This document shows positions 35,790-44,809 of a stretch of 64,000 nt of DNA, piece after piece. The stretch spans positions 124,001 through 188,000 of the forward strand of contig SDZD01000006.1 in NCBI GenBank assembly GCA_004172935.1. Reading direction: 5' to 3'. The stretch's first letter is position 1; each line of letters begins with the position of its first letter. The position numbers and the translations under genes were made by a program. Source of the stretch: a bacterium. GTDB lineage: Bacteria > Armatimonadota > Abditibacteriia > Abditibacteriales > Abditibacteriaceae. The notes under the pieces were generated by a model that made no database searches, had not been told where the DNA came from, and saw nothing but the letters and a program-made list of their open reading frames with translations.

Positions 35790-38597
35790 ATGACTCTTAG
35801 ATCGTTCATTTATGGAGTGGCGACTTGCGCGCCACTCCTGATGGTTGCCTCGACCGGATGTGCTGCTCCTGCGGGAGTTATTCCTCCGGTTAAGGCGCTT
35901 AGCCCCACCTCACCTATTGGCAGTGTTAACCCACTGGTGGGTACTGCCGAACACGGTCACACCTATCCCGGTGCGACCGTGCCTTTTGGCATGGTGCAGG
36001 TCAGCCCCGATACCCCACTGCAAGGCTGGGACGGAAGTTCTGGCTACCACTATTCCGATAATCGCATCATCGGTTTTAGCCACTCTCACTTGATGGGAAC
36101 GGGTGTCGGCGGTCTCGGCGACATCCTGCTCATGCCCACTGTGGGCGCGCTTCAATTGACTGAGAAGGGCTATTCTTCGTCGTTCTCGCATCAGCAGGAA
36201 ACCGCCAGCCCCGGCTACTACAGCGTCTATTTGCAGGAACCCAAAGTTCAGGCCGAACTGACCGCCACCGCGCGTTGCGGCTTCCACAAATACACCTTCC
36301 CCGCCACCGATACCGGCCACATCGTCCTTGACGTTGCGCATGGCGTTGGCAACAGCGTTATCGACTCGTCGGTTACCATCGAGAACAACACGACCATCAG
36401 TGGTTCGCGTATCTCGAACGGTTGGGGCGGCCCTCGCGCCGTTTACTACGTAATCCAGTTCTCCAAACCGTTCGAGACATCGGGTATTCAGCGTGATGGA
36501 CAGATGTTGGGTGAGGGCGAAAAGAACGCGACTGGAAAGGCGCTGCAAGCCTACTTCAACTACAAAACCACGGCGGGCGAAACCATCCTCGCCAAAGTTG
36601 GCATTTCGGGCACCAGCGTCGAAGGCGCGCGCAAAAACCTGACCGCCGAAATTCCCGCGTGGGATTTTAACGGCACTCTAGCAGCGACTCGCAACCAGTG
36701 GAGCACGTTGCTGGATAAGGTGCAGGTTCAGACCACCGACCCCAAAATCCGCCGCACCTTCTACTCCAACTATTATCAGTCCTGCCTCGCGCCTGTGCTG
36801 TTCAACGATGTTGACGGCGCCTATCGTGGCGGCGACAAGCAGAACCACACTGGCGCCACCTTCCAGAACTACACCACCTTCTCGCTGTGGGACACCTTCC
36901 GCGCTCAGCATCCGCTGATGACGATGGTGCAGCCCAACCGCGTGTCGGACTTCGTGAACTCGATGGTCGCCCTCGACCGCGAGCGTGGCAAACAAGAGAT
37001 GCCGGTTTGGCCTTTGTGGGGCAACGAAACAGGCACCATGATCGGCTACCACTCGGCGCCCGTCATTGTCGATGCCTACTTGAAGGGTTTCAAGGGCTTC
37101 GACCCCGAAGCCGCTTTTCAGGCGCTGAAGGCTACCGCTCTCAACGAACGTAACGGCCAAGGCGAACTTGCCAAGTACGGCTACGTTATCTCGACGCCTG
37201 GCGGGCAGAAGCAGTCGGTTTCGCGCACCCTCGAATTTGCTTTCGACGATTGGTGCATCGCGAAGATGGCCGAAAAGCTGGGCCACACCGAAGACGCGAA
37301 GTTGTTCATGGCGCGCGCGGCCAACTACCGCAACCTCTTTGACTCCAATGTGGGCTTTATGCGTGGACGCAAAGCCGATGGCACATGGCGTAGCCCCTTC
37401 AATCCCAAACAACTCGTCTGGGCCGACTACACCGAAGCCAACGCCTGGCAGTACAGCTGGACTGTTATGCAGGACGTTCCCGGCCTCGTGAAAATCATGG
37501 GCGGCGACGCACCGTTCGTTGCCAAGTTGGAAGAGATGTTCAACGAGAAGTCGGACGTTATCGCCAACATCCCCGATATCACTGGCCTTATCGGACAGTA
37601 CGCGCATGGTAACGAACCCGTTCACCACGTCGCCTACATGTACAACTACGCGGGTATGCCGTCGAAAACTCAGGAGCGTGTTCGTCAGATCATGAACACC
37701 TTCTACAACGATGGCCCTGCTGGTGCGCCCGGTAACAACGACTGCGGCCAGATGTCGGCGTGGTATGTCTTCAGTTCGATGGGCTTCTATCCCGTCAACC
37801 CGACCGAAGGCGTTTATGTCATCGGTAGCCCATTGGTTGACCGTGCTGCAATCCGTTTCGACAACGGTAAAACCTTCACCGTCGTTGCGCAAAACAACTC
37901 GGCGCAGAACAAATACGTTCAGTCTGCTCAGTTGAATGGTCGTCCTCTGACCAAGACCTGGTTCACCCACAGCGACATGCTGAACGGTGGCGAACTGCGT
38001 CTCGTCATGGGGCCGACGCCCAACATGAAATGGGGACAGGATGCTGCCAGCCGTCCGCCTTCGGGAATGCCCGCGAACTTCCAGTACGCACCATTGCCCG
38101 CGCCATCGACCAACACGCGAACCGTATTGCAGTTGCCTATTCGCGTTGTGGCGGGTAGCGATGATGCGGTCGGTCAGTTCATCCCTGATCCGAACATGAT
38201 GGATGGCTCGACCAACGCGAATATGGATGCGCAGATCGACACCAGCGCCCCCGGCGCTGGCCCTGCCAACATCTATAAGAGCGAGCGTTACGGCTCCGAT
38301 TTCGCTTTCACCTTCCCCGTTCCCAAAACTGGCCGTTATCTCGTGCGCTTGCACTTCGCCGAAATCTTCGGTGATGTCGCTGGTCAGCGCGTGCAGAACA
38401 TCCAGATCAACGGCAAGACCGTGTTGCAAAACTTCGATCCGATTGTGGCCGCTGGTGGAGAGAACAAAGCGGTCGTCAAAGATTTCGCTGACGTTGCGCC
38501 CGATGATAAAGGAAACATCGTGATTCGCGTCATGGCTGCGCCCGGTAGCCCCGACCAGAATGCCAAAATTAGCGGCATCGAAATTTCGGCGCAGTAG
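35790..38597 (+). CDS. GH92 alpha-mannosidase with malectin-like domain
   Basis: 935 residues. Signal with VASTGC (possible lipoprotein). GH92 hallmarks: VNPLVGTAEHGHTYPGATVPFGMVQ, GFSHSHLMGTG, HGNEPVHHVAYMYNYAG (general acid Glu in GNEP) and GNNDCGQMSAWYVFSSMGFYPV. The usual acidic pair before NGQ/CGQ is here N-N-D, so only the last Asp is kept, which may mark a different linkage specificity. Residues ~775-935 are a malectin-like carbohydrate-binding domain (YGSDFAFTFPVPKTGRYLVRLHFAEIF). Calcium-dependent exo-alpha-mannosidase, probably periplasmic or surface-bound, upstream of a sugar ABC importer. Confidence 0.92.
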   Translation: MTLRSFIYGVATCAPLLMVASTGCAAPAGVIPPVKALSPTSPIGSVNPLVGTAEHGHTYPGATVPFGMVQVSPDTPLQGWDGSSGYHYSDNRIIGFSHSHLMGTGVGGLGDILLMPTVGALQLTEKGYSSSFSHQQETASPGYYSVYLQEPKVQAELTATARCGFHKYTFPATDTGHIVLDVAHGVGNSVIDSSVTIENNTTISGSRISNGWGGPRAVYYVIQFSKPFETSGIQRDGQMLGEGEKNATGKALQAYFNYKTTAGETILAKVGISGTSVEGARKNLTAEIPAWDFNGTLAATRNQWSTLLDKVQVQTTDPKIRRTFYSNYYQSCLAPVLFNDVDGAYRGGDKQNHTGATFQNYTTFSLWDTFRAQHPLMTMVQPNRVSDFVNSMVALDRERGKQEMPVWPLWGNETGTMIGYHSAPVIVDAYLKGFKGFDPEAAFQALKATALNERNGQGELAKYGYVISTPGGQKQSVSRTLEFAFDDWCIAKMAEKLGHTEDAKLFMARAANYRNLFDSNVGFMRGRKADGTWRSPFNPKQLVWADYTEANAWQYSWTVMQDVPGLVKIMGGDAPFVAKLEEMFNEKSDVIANIPDITGLIGQYAHGNEPVHHVAYMYNYAGMPSKTQERVRQIMNTFYNDGPAGAPGNNDCGQMSAWYVFSSMGFYPVNPTEGVYVIGSPLVDRAAIRFDNGKTFTVVAQNNSAQNKYVQSAQLNGRPLTKTWFTHSDMLNGGELRLVMGPTPNMKWGQDAASRPPSGMPANFQYAPLPAPSTNTRTVLQLPIRVVAGSDDAVGQFIPDPNMMDGSTNANMDAQIDTSAPGAGPANIYKSERYGSDFAFTFPVPKTGRYLVRLHFAEIFGDVAGQRVQNIQINGKTVLQNFDPIVAAGGENKAVVKDFADVAPDDKGNIVIRVMAAPGSPDQNAKISGIEISAQ

Positions 38598-38641
38598 TGA
38601 GAGAGAAAGTAGTTAGTTAGAAAGAAACCGAAGAGAGAACC

Positions 38642-39712
38642 ATGAGTATTCGCAACGTTTTAATGGTGGCATCGCTAGTCCTGAGTGTGCTAATCGGACT
38701 AGTGATCGCCCGTGGCGGCAAGACAGAAAGTGCCGTCTCTACAGCCAAAGGAGGTGCAGTGAAGATCGGCTTCTCGATGGATACCCTGAAAGAAGCCCGC
38801 TGGCAAGTTGACCGCGATGAGTTCGTCAAGCGCGCTAAGGAACTGGGCGCGACTGTCGAAGTTCAATCGGCCAACAGCGACGACACAGAGCAAATGCGCA
38901 ACGTCGAATCGCTGCTCACCTCAGGAATCAATGTCTTGGTCATCGCTGCCCATGATGGAAAAGCGATGGCCAAAGCCGTTGGTATGGCTAACAAAGCTGG
39001 CATCCCGGTCATTGCCTATGACCGTTTGATTTACGATAGCGACGTGGACATGTACCTGTCGTTCGACAACGAGCGCGTTGGCGAACTGCAAGCCCAATAT
39101 CTGGTCGATAATCTCCCCGGCGGCAAAGGCAGCATCGTGTGCATCTACGGTTCGCCCGCCGACAACAACGCCAAGCTGTTCAAAAAGGGACAGGACAAAG
39201 TGTTGACCCCGCTCGTGAAGCGCGGCGACATCAAAATCGTGCGTGCTGACTGGGCCGAAGATTGGAAACCCGAAAACGCCAAGCGTATCACCGACGCCGC
39301 CATCACCAGCGGTAAGTTCGACGCTGTATTGGCTTCCAACGATGGCACCGCTGGCGGCGCTATCCAGGCTCTGACCGAAGCTAAATTGCCCAACGTTCTC
39401 GTCACCGGACAGGACTCGGAATTGGCGGCTTGCCAGCGCATCGCGCGTGGCGCGCAGTCGATGACCATCTACAAACCGCTGAAATCGCTGGCTTCGACGG
39501 CTGCTGAGTCGGCCATCAAATTGGCGCAGGGTAAAGTTCTCGTGGCGAAAGATGTTGTCAACAACGGCAAAATCGACGTGCCCTCGATTCTCAAAGACGT
39601 GAATGTGGTCACCAAAGAGAACATGCCCGAAATCATCGTCAAGAGCGGTTTCCACACCTACGACGAGGTTTACGGCGACGTGCCTCAGAATCAGCGCCCA
39701 CCACGCCCTTAA
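38642..39712 (+). CDS. xylF: XylF-type sugar-binding protein of ABC importer
   Basis: 356 residues. A ribosome-binding AGAGAG precedes the start. One N-terminal hydrophobic segment (VLMVASLVLSVLIGLVIA) without an obvious peptidase site or lipobox, so it may stay membrane-anchored. Periplasmic-binding domain of the D-xylose type (KIGFSMDTLKEARWQVDRDEF, VIAYDRLIYDSDVDMYLSFDNERVG, ASNDGTAGGAIQAL, VTGQDSELAACQRI). The sugar could be xylose or another monosaccharide released by the neighbouring hydrolases. Confidence 0.9.
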   Translation: MSIRNVLMVASLVLSVLIGLVIARGGKTESAVSTAKGGAVKIGFSMDTLKEARWQVDRDEFVKRAKELGATVEVQSANSDDTEQMRNVESLLTSGINVLVIAAHDGKAMAKAVGMANKAGIPVIAYDRLIYDSDVDMYLSFDNERVGELQAQYLVDNLPGGKGSIVCIYGSPADNNAKLFKKGQDKVLTPLVKRGDIKIVRADWAEDWKPENAKRITDAAITSGKFDAVLASNDGTAGGAIQALTEAKLPNVLVTGQDSELAACQRIARGAQSMTIYKPLKSLASTAAESAIKLAQGKVLVAKDVVNNGKIDVPSILKDVNVVTKENMPEIIVKSGFHTYDEVYGDVPQNQRPPRP

Positions 39713-39721
39713 AGGTTGAAT

Positions 39722-41296
39722 ATGGCTGCACCCCAACCTACAACCAAAGCTGCTGAGCGCCCCGTACTGCTGCGCACTGAAAACATTATTAAGCGCTTTC
39801 CCGGTGTGGTGGCGCTTAAGGGCGTTTCTTTCGACTTGCGTCAGGGCGAAATCCATTCGCTGTGCGGCGAAAACGGCGCGGGCAAATCGACGCTGATTAA
39901 AACCCTGTCGGGCATCCATCCATTTGGCTCTTACGAGGGCCAAATGTTGCTCGATGGCAAACCGCTCGAACTGCGTTCGACGGGCGACGCCGAGGCCAAC
40001 AAAATCGCCGTCATTTATCAGGAATTGGCTCTTGTCCCCGAAATGACGGTGGCCGAGAACATCTTCCTTGGGCGCGAACCAAAGCGTGGTGCTTTCATCG
40101 ACTGGATCACCATGTCGGAGAAGTCGCGCGAGTTGCTGCAACGTTTCGGCATCAATATCGACCCCGATACCAAGGTGCGCGATTTGGGCGTTGGCCTTCA
40201 GCAGTTGGTCGAAATCGTCAAAGCGTTGGCTAAAGACTCGCGAATCCTTATTCTGGATGAGCCGACCGCCGCTCTGAGCGAAAGCGAAGTCGAGATTTTG
40301 CTCGACATCTTGCGCGATTTGCGTGAGCGCGGCGTGACCTGCGTTTACATCTCGCACAAGCTGGGCGAAGTGTTCGCCATCTCCGATCGCATCACGGTGC
40401 TTCGCGATGGCGCCACCATCGTCACGCTCGATGCTGACAAGACCGACCGCGCCGAAGTTATTCGCAACATGGTTGGTCGCGAAATCGGCGATCTGTTCCC
40501 ACGCCATGAATCGAAGCCGGGCAAAACCTTGCTGGATGTGAAGGGAGTTAGCGTTGCGCCGCCCGAAGGTAGCAATACCCAACTCCGCGACATCTCCTTC
40601 GAGGTGCGCGCGGGCGAAGTGCTGGGCATTGGCGGATTGATGGGCGCCGGACGTAGCGAACTTCTCATGCACATTTTCGGCGCATGGGGCACACGCACCA
40701 AAGGCAACATCACCCTTGATGGCGCTTCGCTCGATGGCACTTCGCCCTCGCGCTCTATCGCGTCGGGCCTTGTCATGGTGACAGAAGATCGCAAGCGTTA
40801 TGGTCTGGTGCTGGATGAAAACATCGGCTTCAACATGTCGCTTTCGTCGCTCGGCGGTATGACGGCAGCGGGTATTCTCGATGCGGGCCGCGAGTGGAAA
40901 GAAAACCGTTTCTTCTTCGATTCGCTCCGTGTCAAAGCACCAGGATTGGAAAGCGTCGTCGGCAAGCTATCGGGTGGCAACCAACAAAAGGTTGTGCTCG
41001 GCAAAGCGCTGATGACCAAACCCAAGGTCGTCTTTCTGGATGAACCAACGCGCGGCATTGATGTCGGCGCCAAGTTGGAGGTCTATAACCTCATCAACGA
41101 GCTAACCGACAGCGGACAGGCCGTTGTTTTGGTTTCGAGCGAACTCCCAGAACTCATGGGCATGAGCGACCGCATCATCATGCTCAACGAGGGACAAATT
41201 GGGGGAGTCTTCACCCGTCAGGAAGCCACACCAGAGAAGTTGCTGGCAGCAGCGATGGGCCAAACGGCTTCCACCGACCAAACCATTTTGGTTTGA
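39722..41296 (+). CDS. xylG: XylG-type sugar ABC ATPase
   Basis: About 524 residues with two ABC domains, as in monosaccharide importers (CUT2). First half: GENGAGKST Walker A, ILILDEPTAALSESE. Second half: GLMGAGRSE in place of Walker A, LSGGNQQK signature, VVFLDEPTRGID. Start placed at ATG 39722 because AAGG lies six bases upstream; a TTG two codons earlier is less likely. Nine bases separate it from the XylF stop. Confidence 0.92.
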   Translation: MAAPQPTTKAAERPVLLRTENIIKRFPGVVALKGVSFDLRQGEIHSLCGENGAGKSTLIKTLSGIHPFGSYEGQMLLDGKPLELRSTGDAEANKIAVIYQELALVPEMTVAENIFLGREPKRGAFIDWITMSEKSRELLQRFGINIDPDTKVRDLGVGLQQLVEIVKALAKDSRILILDEPTAALSESEVEILLDILRDLRERGVTCVYISHKLGEVFAISDRITVLRDGATIVTLDADKTDRAEVIRNMVGREIGDLFPRHESKPGKTLLDVKGVSVAPPEGSNTQLRDISFEVRAGEVLGIGGLMGAGRSELLMHIFGAWGTRTKGNITLDGASLDGTSPSRSIASGLVMVTEDRKRYGLVLDENIGFNMSLSSLGGMTAAGILDAGREWKENRFFFDSLRVKAPGLESVVGKLSGGNQQKVVLGKALMTKPKVVFLDEPTRGIDVGAKLEVYNLINELTDSGQAVVLVSSELPELMGMSDRIIMLNEGQIGGVFTRQEATPEKLLAAAMGQTASTDQTILV

Positions 41297-41335
41297 TCTT
41301 CTATTTATGTTTATTTATTCGCTTCATCAAAAATA

Positions 41336-42535
41336 ATGGCCACTTCATCAGTTCCAGTTGCGAAGAGTGGCCTGCCATCTCCAGCAACTTCTCCGCAGGC
41401 GCAAGGTGACGCCCGCGTTCCCCTCCGTGATTTTTCGATGGTGATTGCCCTGATGCTTATCTGGGGCTTTTTCGCCGTCGTTACTCCCAACTTTGTCAGT
41501 GCGCGTAACCTGTCCAACCTGACCGTCGAGCTTTCCATCACCGCGATTTTGTCTCTGGGTATGCTCCTCGTCATTTTGGGCGGTTACATCGACTTGTCTA
41601 TCGGAAGCGGCGTCGGTATGCTCGGCGCCATCTCCGCCGTTCTGCTGTTCCAATACAACTGGCCCGCGCCATTAGCGATGTTGGTTTCGGTTGTCGTGGC
41701 GATCATCACATGGCTGGTTATGGGGTCACTGATCGTGTCCCAACGCATTCCGGCCTTCATCATCACTCTGGCCGGACAGCTGGCGTTTCGTGGTTTGCAC
41801 TGGAAAGTCATCCACAACGCGACCATTCCCGTCACTCGTGGTGGTAACGACAACCTGCTGTCGATGCTCACCACCTGGTACTTGCCTCCCATCTGGGGCT
41901 GGGTACTGGCTGCCGCAGTCATCGCGTTGTTTGTCGTGAGTTCGCTGCGCGCGCGTCAGCGCCGTATCGCCTTCGGCCTTACCGTCGATAGCAACGAAGT
42001 CACTATCGGGCGATTGCTCGTCACTGGTCAGCTCATCGCGTTGTTTGTGTTGGTCTGCAATGGCTATCAGGGCATTCCTCTGTCGGCGCTCATTCTGGCG
42101 GCTTCGGCATTCGGAGTGTGGGTGCTGACCCAGCACACCCGCTTCGGACGCTACTTGTACGCCATTGGCGGTAACGAAGAAGCGGCCCACGTTTCGGGTA
42201 TCCCAGTCGCGAAAGTGGTTATAGGCACCTTCGCTATCATGGGCCTGATTACGGCGATGGGCGGTTTCATGCAAACCGCCTATGCGGGCGCCTCGACCAC
42301 CACAACTGGACAGCTTCTCGAACTCGATGCCATCGCGGCTTGCGTTATCGGTGGCACCAGTTTGAAGGGCGGACGCGGTAACGTCGTCGGGGTGTTGTTC
42401 GGTTCGCTCATCATGGCCAGCCTTCTTAATGGCATGACCCTGATGGCGATGGCTCCCGAAGAGAAATTCATCGCTCGCGGTTTGGTTCTCGCTCTCGCAG
42501 TGTGGATGGACGTTCGCCTCAACAAAGGCAAATAA
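41336..42535 (+). CDS. xylH: XylH-type sugar ABC permease
   Basis: 399 residues, about 10-11 transmembrane helices (MVIALMLIWGFFAVVTPNF, LSIGSGVGMLGAISAVLLF). Conserved CUT2 permease segment GGNEEAAHVSGIPVAKV and AIAACVIGGTSLKGGRGNVVG. Completes the XylFGH-type importer; a strong terminator follows. Confidence 0.9.
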   Translation: MATSSVPVAKSGLPSPATSPQAQGDARVPLRDFSMVIALMLIWGFFAVVTPNFVSARNLSNLTVELSITAILSLGMLLVILGGYIDLSIGSGVGMLGAISAVLLFQYNWPAPLAMLVSVVVAIITWLVMGSLIVSQRIPAFIITLAGQLAFRGLHWKVIHNATIPVTRGGNDNLLSMLTTWYLPPIWGWVLAAAVIALFVVSSLRARQRRIAFGLTVDSNEVTIGRLLVTGQLIALFVLVCNGYQGIPLSALILAASAFGVWVLTQHTRFGRYLYAIGGNEEAAHVSGIPVAKVVIGTFAIMGLITAMGGFMQTAYAGASTTTTGQLLELDAIAACVIGGTSLKGGRGNVVGVLFGSLIMASLLNGMTLMAMAPEEKFIARGLVLALAVWMDVRLNKGK

Positions 42536-42553
42536 ACCTTCTTCCGTTCACTG

Positions 42554-42582
42554 AAAAAGACGCGCTCCGGCGCGTCTTTTTT
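42554..42582 (+). terminator. Rho-independent terminator after xylH
   Basis: GACGCGC (42559-42565), TCCG loop, GCGCGTC (42570-42576), followed by TTTTTT and preceded by AAAAA. Confidence 0.9.
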
Positions 42583-42832
42583 ATTTGCTCTACTCTACGA
42601 ACCAGTAAGTTAATTTTTATTTGACATAAATTACTTTGCACTTGCTTTAATTAGTCGAGGAAAGTTGTTAGTAGTAGGAAATTGGTTGACTGAAAACCGA
42701 TAAATCTTAGCGTTCAGAATAATCTCAAGTTCTAAAATTTCTTTCAGGATTATAATCAATAAAGGTTCCGATTCGGCACTAGTTATCAACCGTGTCGCTG
42801 AATAGTTTTGAACCCCAAGGATTCTGTTTTAT
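42583..42832. other. AT-rich region upstream of pseudopilin
   Basis: A distinctly AT-rich stretch. It contains a candidate -10 (TATAAT in GATTATAATC, about 42754) but neither the TGGGTATA(A/T)T block nor a palindromic operator found at the other pseudopilin promoters. Confidence 0.5.
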
Positions 42833-43642
42833 ATGTCGTATTTCGCTAATCGTATCAAAACGTCGCATGAGAGAAATGCCTTTACTCTTATCGAGTTGCT
42901 GGTAGTTATAGCCATCATTGCGATTCTGGCCGCTATTTTATTCCCGGTTTTCGCTAGGGCACGCGAGAACGCTCGGCGTGCCTCGTGTGCCAGCAATCTG
43001 AAGCAAATTGGCCTCGGTATCATGCAGTACAGCCAGGATTACGATGAGAGGATGCCATCAGGCCGCATGAGCTTCAATAATGCCGACAACGTGGGAGGCA
43101 ACTGGCAGGTAATGTTGCAACCCTACATCAAGAGCTACCAGTTGTTCGCTTGCCCTTCCAACACGCGCAACACCAACCTCATGCTCGATGGCGAAGATTC
43201 CAACCCCGGCGGCGTTTCTAAAACCGTCGTTTCCTATACGGCTCCCATTGACGCGGGCGGCACTTCCGGCGCTGCCTTTGGCGCTCGTGGCGTCGCTGGC
43301 CCCAGCCTCGCCGATTTCGCTAATGTGGCCCAGACCATCGCCGTCCTCGACAGCAACGTGGAAAACAGCGACTTCGCCATCGACAGCGGCAACTGGAACG
43401 GCACCGCTGCCTCGTTCGGCACGGGCGGCAAGCCCGCCCTGTTCGTCGGCCACCTCAATACCATGAACGTGCTCTTCGCCGATGGTCACGTCAAAACCAT
43501 GAAGCCGTTGCAAACCATCTCCACCACGATGGGCGGCGGTGGCTCCATCAACATGTGGAACCGACAGGGCCTCGACTACACCGGAGCCAGCCTGACCAAC
43601 ACCCTCAACAAACTCACCAGCGCCACCACTGCCTATCCTTGA
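42833..43642 (+). CDS. DUF1559 pseudopilin-like protein
   Basis: 269 residues. Leader [16 protein letters not shown], prepilin helix, [67 protein letters not shown]. The C-terminal block nearly matches that of the product of 17157-17960, so the two are recent paralogues. Unlike its fellows it has no LacI neighbour and no visible operator; it lies between the ABC importer and an unrelated orphan gene. Confidence 0.88.
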   Translation: MSYFANRIKTSHERNAFTLIELLVVIAIIAILAAILFPVFARARENARRASCASNLKQIGLGIMQYSQDYDERMPSGRMSFNNADNVGGNWQVMLQPYIKSYQLFACPSNTRNTNLMLDGEDSNPGGVSKTVVSYTAPIDAGGTSGAAFGARGVAGPSLADFANVAQTIAVLDSNVENSDFAIDSGNWNGTAASFGTGGKPALFVGHLNTMNVLFADGHVKTMKPLQTISTTMGGGGSINMWNRQGLDYTGASLTNTLNKLTSATTAYP

Positions 43643-43680
43643 GCCTTCTTCGTCAAAGGAGTAGGGAATTATCGACTGAG

Positions 43681-43717
43681 AACGAGCCGGATGCAAATGC
43701 ATCTGGCTCGTTCTTTT
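43681..43717 (+). terminator. Terminator after pseudopilin
   Basis: AACGAGCCGGATGCA (43681-43695) pairs with TGCATCTGGCTCGTT (43698-43712), one G-T pair, followed by CTTTTA. Confidence 0.8.
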
Positions 43718-43746
43718 ATGTCTGTGAAACCGGAAATACTGGCTTT

Positions 43747-44742
43747 GTGAACCCCCTCATATTGGCGCCGTGGGAGCGGGCGTTAAATCTACAAGACGCG
43801 AATGGCGATATAGAACAGGTTATTCACGACCTTATCTGGAACGACGAAAGCACTTCATTTTTATTTCAATCGTTTGAGGTCGGCCCCGATAAATTCATAT
43901 TTGCTCGACCTCTTGAAAGCTCAGATGAGGCAAATTGGTTGGTGTGTCAGACGGGACAGGATTGGCAATGGGGAAGCATTCCTCGCGATATGCAAAATCA
44001 TGTTGCTATGATCGCATCCAGTTTGGGTCTAGGCGATGGAAGGTATTCACTAGCTCGTTTTTGTGTTGTAGATCGAGAACTAACTACCCCTTATGTTCTT
44101 TTGTTTGAAGATGGCAAGGGAGCTTGGCTAGATTCTTGGTTTTGCATGTATGCGCAGTTTGGTTTTTCGATAGATAGTGAAACCTTCCGTAACGATGGGG
44201 GCGCTGTTTTGCGGCTCATAGACGAGCTGATTTGCGACCCTGATACTGACATCTCCTTCGCCCGCCGTTGGGCTACTATGGGGAGGGATGAGAAGGCAGT
44301 GTGTATTTTGCGTGGAGAAAGAAATTATGAGCGCCTTCAATCTGTGTTACGTTGGACTCTAATATGTGAATCAGCCCTTTGGAATTATGCTCGGACATGG
44401 TCATGGAGCTTGGTTTATCCTCCAGGTTCTGCTTGGGGCGGACTCATTGACCCCGATGAGCGTTTCTGGTTTGATACCAGTATCCCCAGCGATGAAATTC
44501 CATTTGTATCGCGTATTCAGAAATTCCTTGTCGAACACTATATTCCCGACATGTGCTACCTTTTGTGGGAACAACATCGTTGTGTACTTGATAGGCGTTC
44601 GGATTATGATGATTGCTTTATGCAGCTGGAAATTTCCGGTGAACTCAGCGCACATGAGCAGTTAGAAGCCCGCCTTCAGTTACGCGAGTGGCTGGAGCAG
44701 AACGCCACCCTCGAAGAAATCGAAGCCATCGGGCCATTCTGA
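43747..44742 (+). CDS. Uncharacterised protein, AT-rich orphan gene
   Basis: I do not recognise this protein. The frame is open from 43555, but the first ~190 bases overlap the pseudopilin gene and a terminator, so I place the start at GTG 43747 (331 residues), without a clear ribosome-binding site. No signal peptide or membrane segment. The sequence is acidic and Trp-rich (DWQWGSIP, LDSWFCMYAQFGF, ARTWSWSLVYPPGSAWGGL) and ends in a charged helix (HEQLEARLQLREWLEQN). It is noticeably richer in A+T than its neighbours, and shares no strand or theme with the glycan genes, which suggests transfer. Confidence 0.6.
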   Translation: MNPLILAPWERALNLQDANGDIEQVIHDLIWNDESTSFLFQSFEVGPDKFIFARPLESSDEANWLVCQTGQDWQWGSIPRDMQNHVAMIASSLGLGDGRYSLARFCVVDRELTTPYVLLFEDGKGAWLDSWFCMYAQFGFSIDSETFRNDGGAVLRLIDELICDPDTDISFARRWATMGRDEKAVCILRGERNYERLQSVLRWTLICESALWNYARTWSWSLVYPPGSAWGGLIDPDERFWFDTSIPSDEIPFVSRIQKFLVEHYIPDMCYLLWEQHRCVLDRRSDYDDCFMQLEISGELSAHEQLEARLQLREWLEQNATLEEIEAIGPF

Positions 44743-44754
44743 AAATGCCAAATG

Positions 44755-44789
44755 AAAAGAGCCGGAGGCAAACGCCTCCGGCTCTTTTT
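44755..44789. terminator. Bidirectional terminator
   Basis: GCCGGAGGC (44761-44769), AAAC loop, GCCTCCGGC (44774-44782), flanked by AAAAGA and TCTTTTT, so it works for both the orphan gene and the ABC permease gene. Confidence 0.9.
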
Positions 44790-44809
44790 GATGTTTGGCT
44801 GATTGGGTT

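Noticed and set aside
36678..38429. Long open frame (583 codons) antisense to GH92
   Set aside because: It mirrors the codon bias of a strong GH92 gene; its translation is low-complexity in Val, Gly, His and Arg without recognisable domains.
38921..40672. Long open frame antisense to xylF and xylG
   Set aside because: Overlaps two well-supported ABC genes; no start signal or domain. Typical shadow of GC-rich codon usage.
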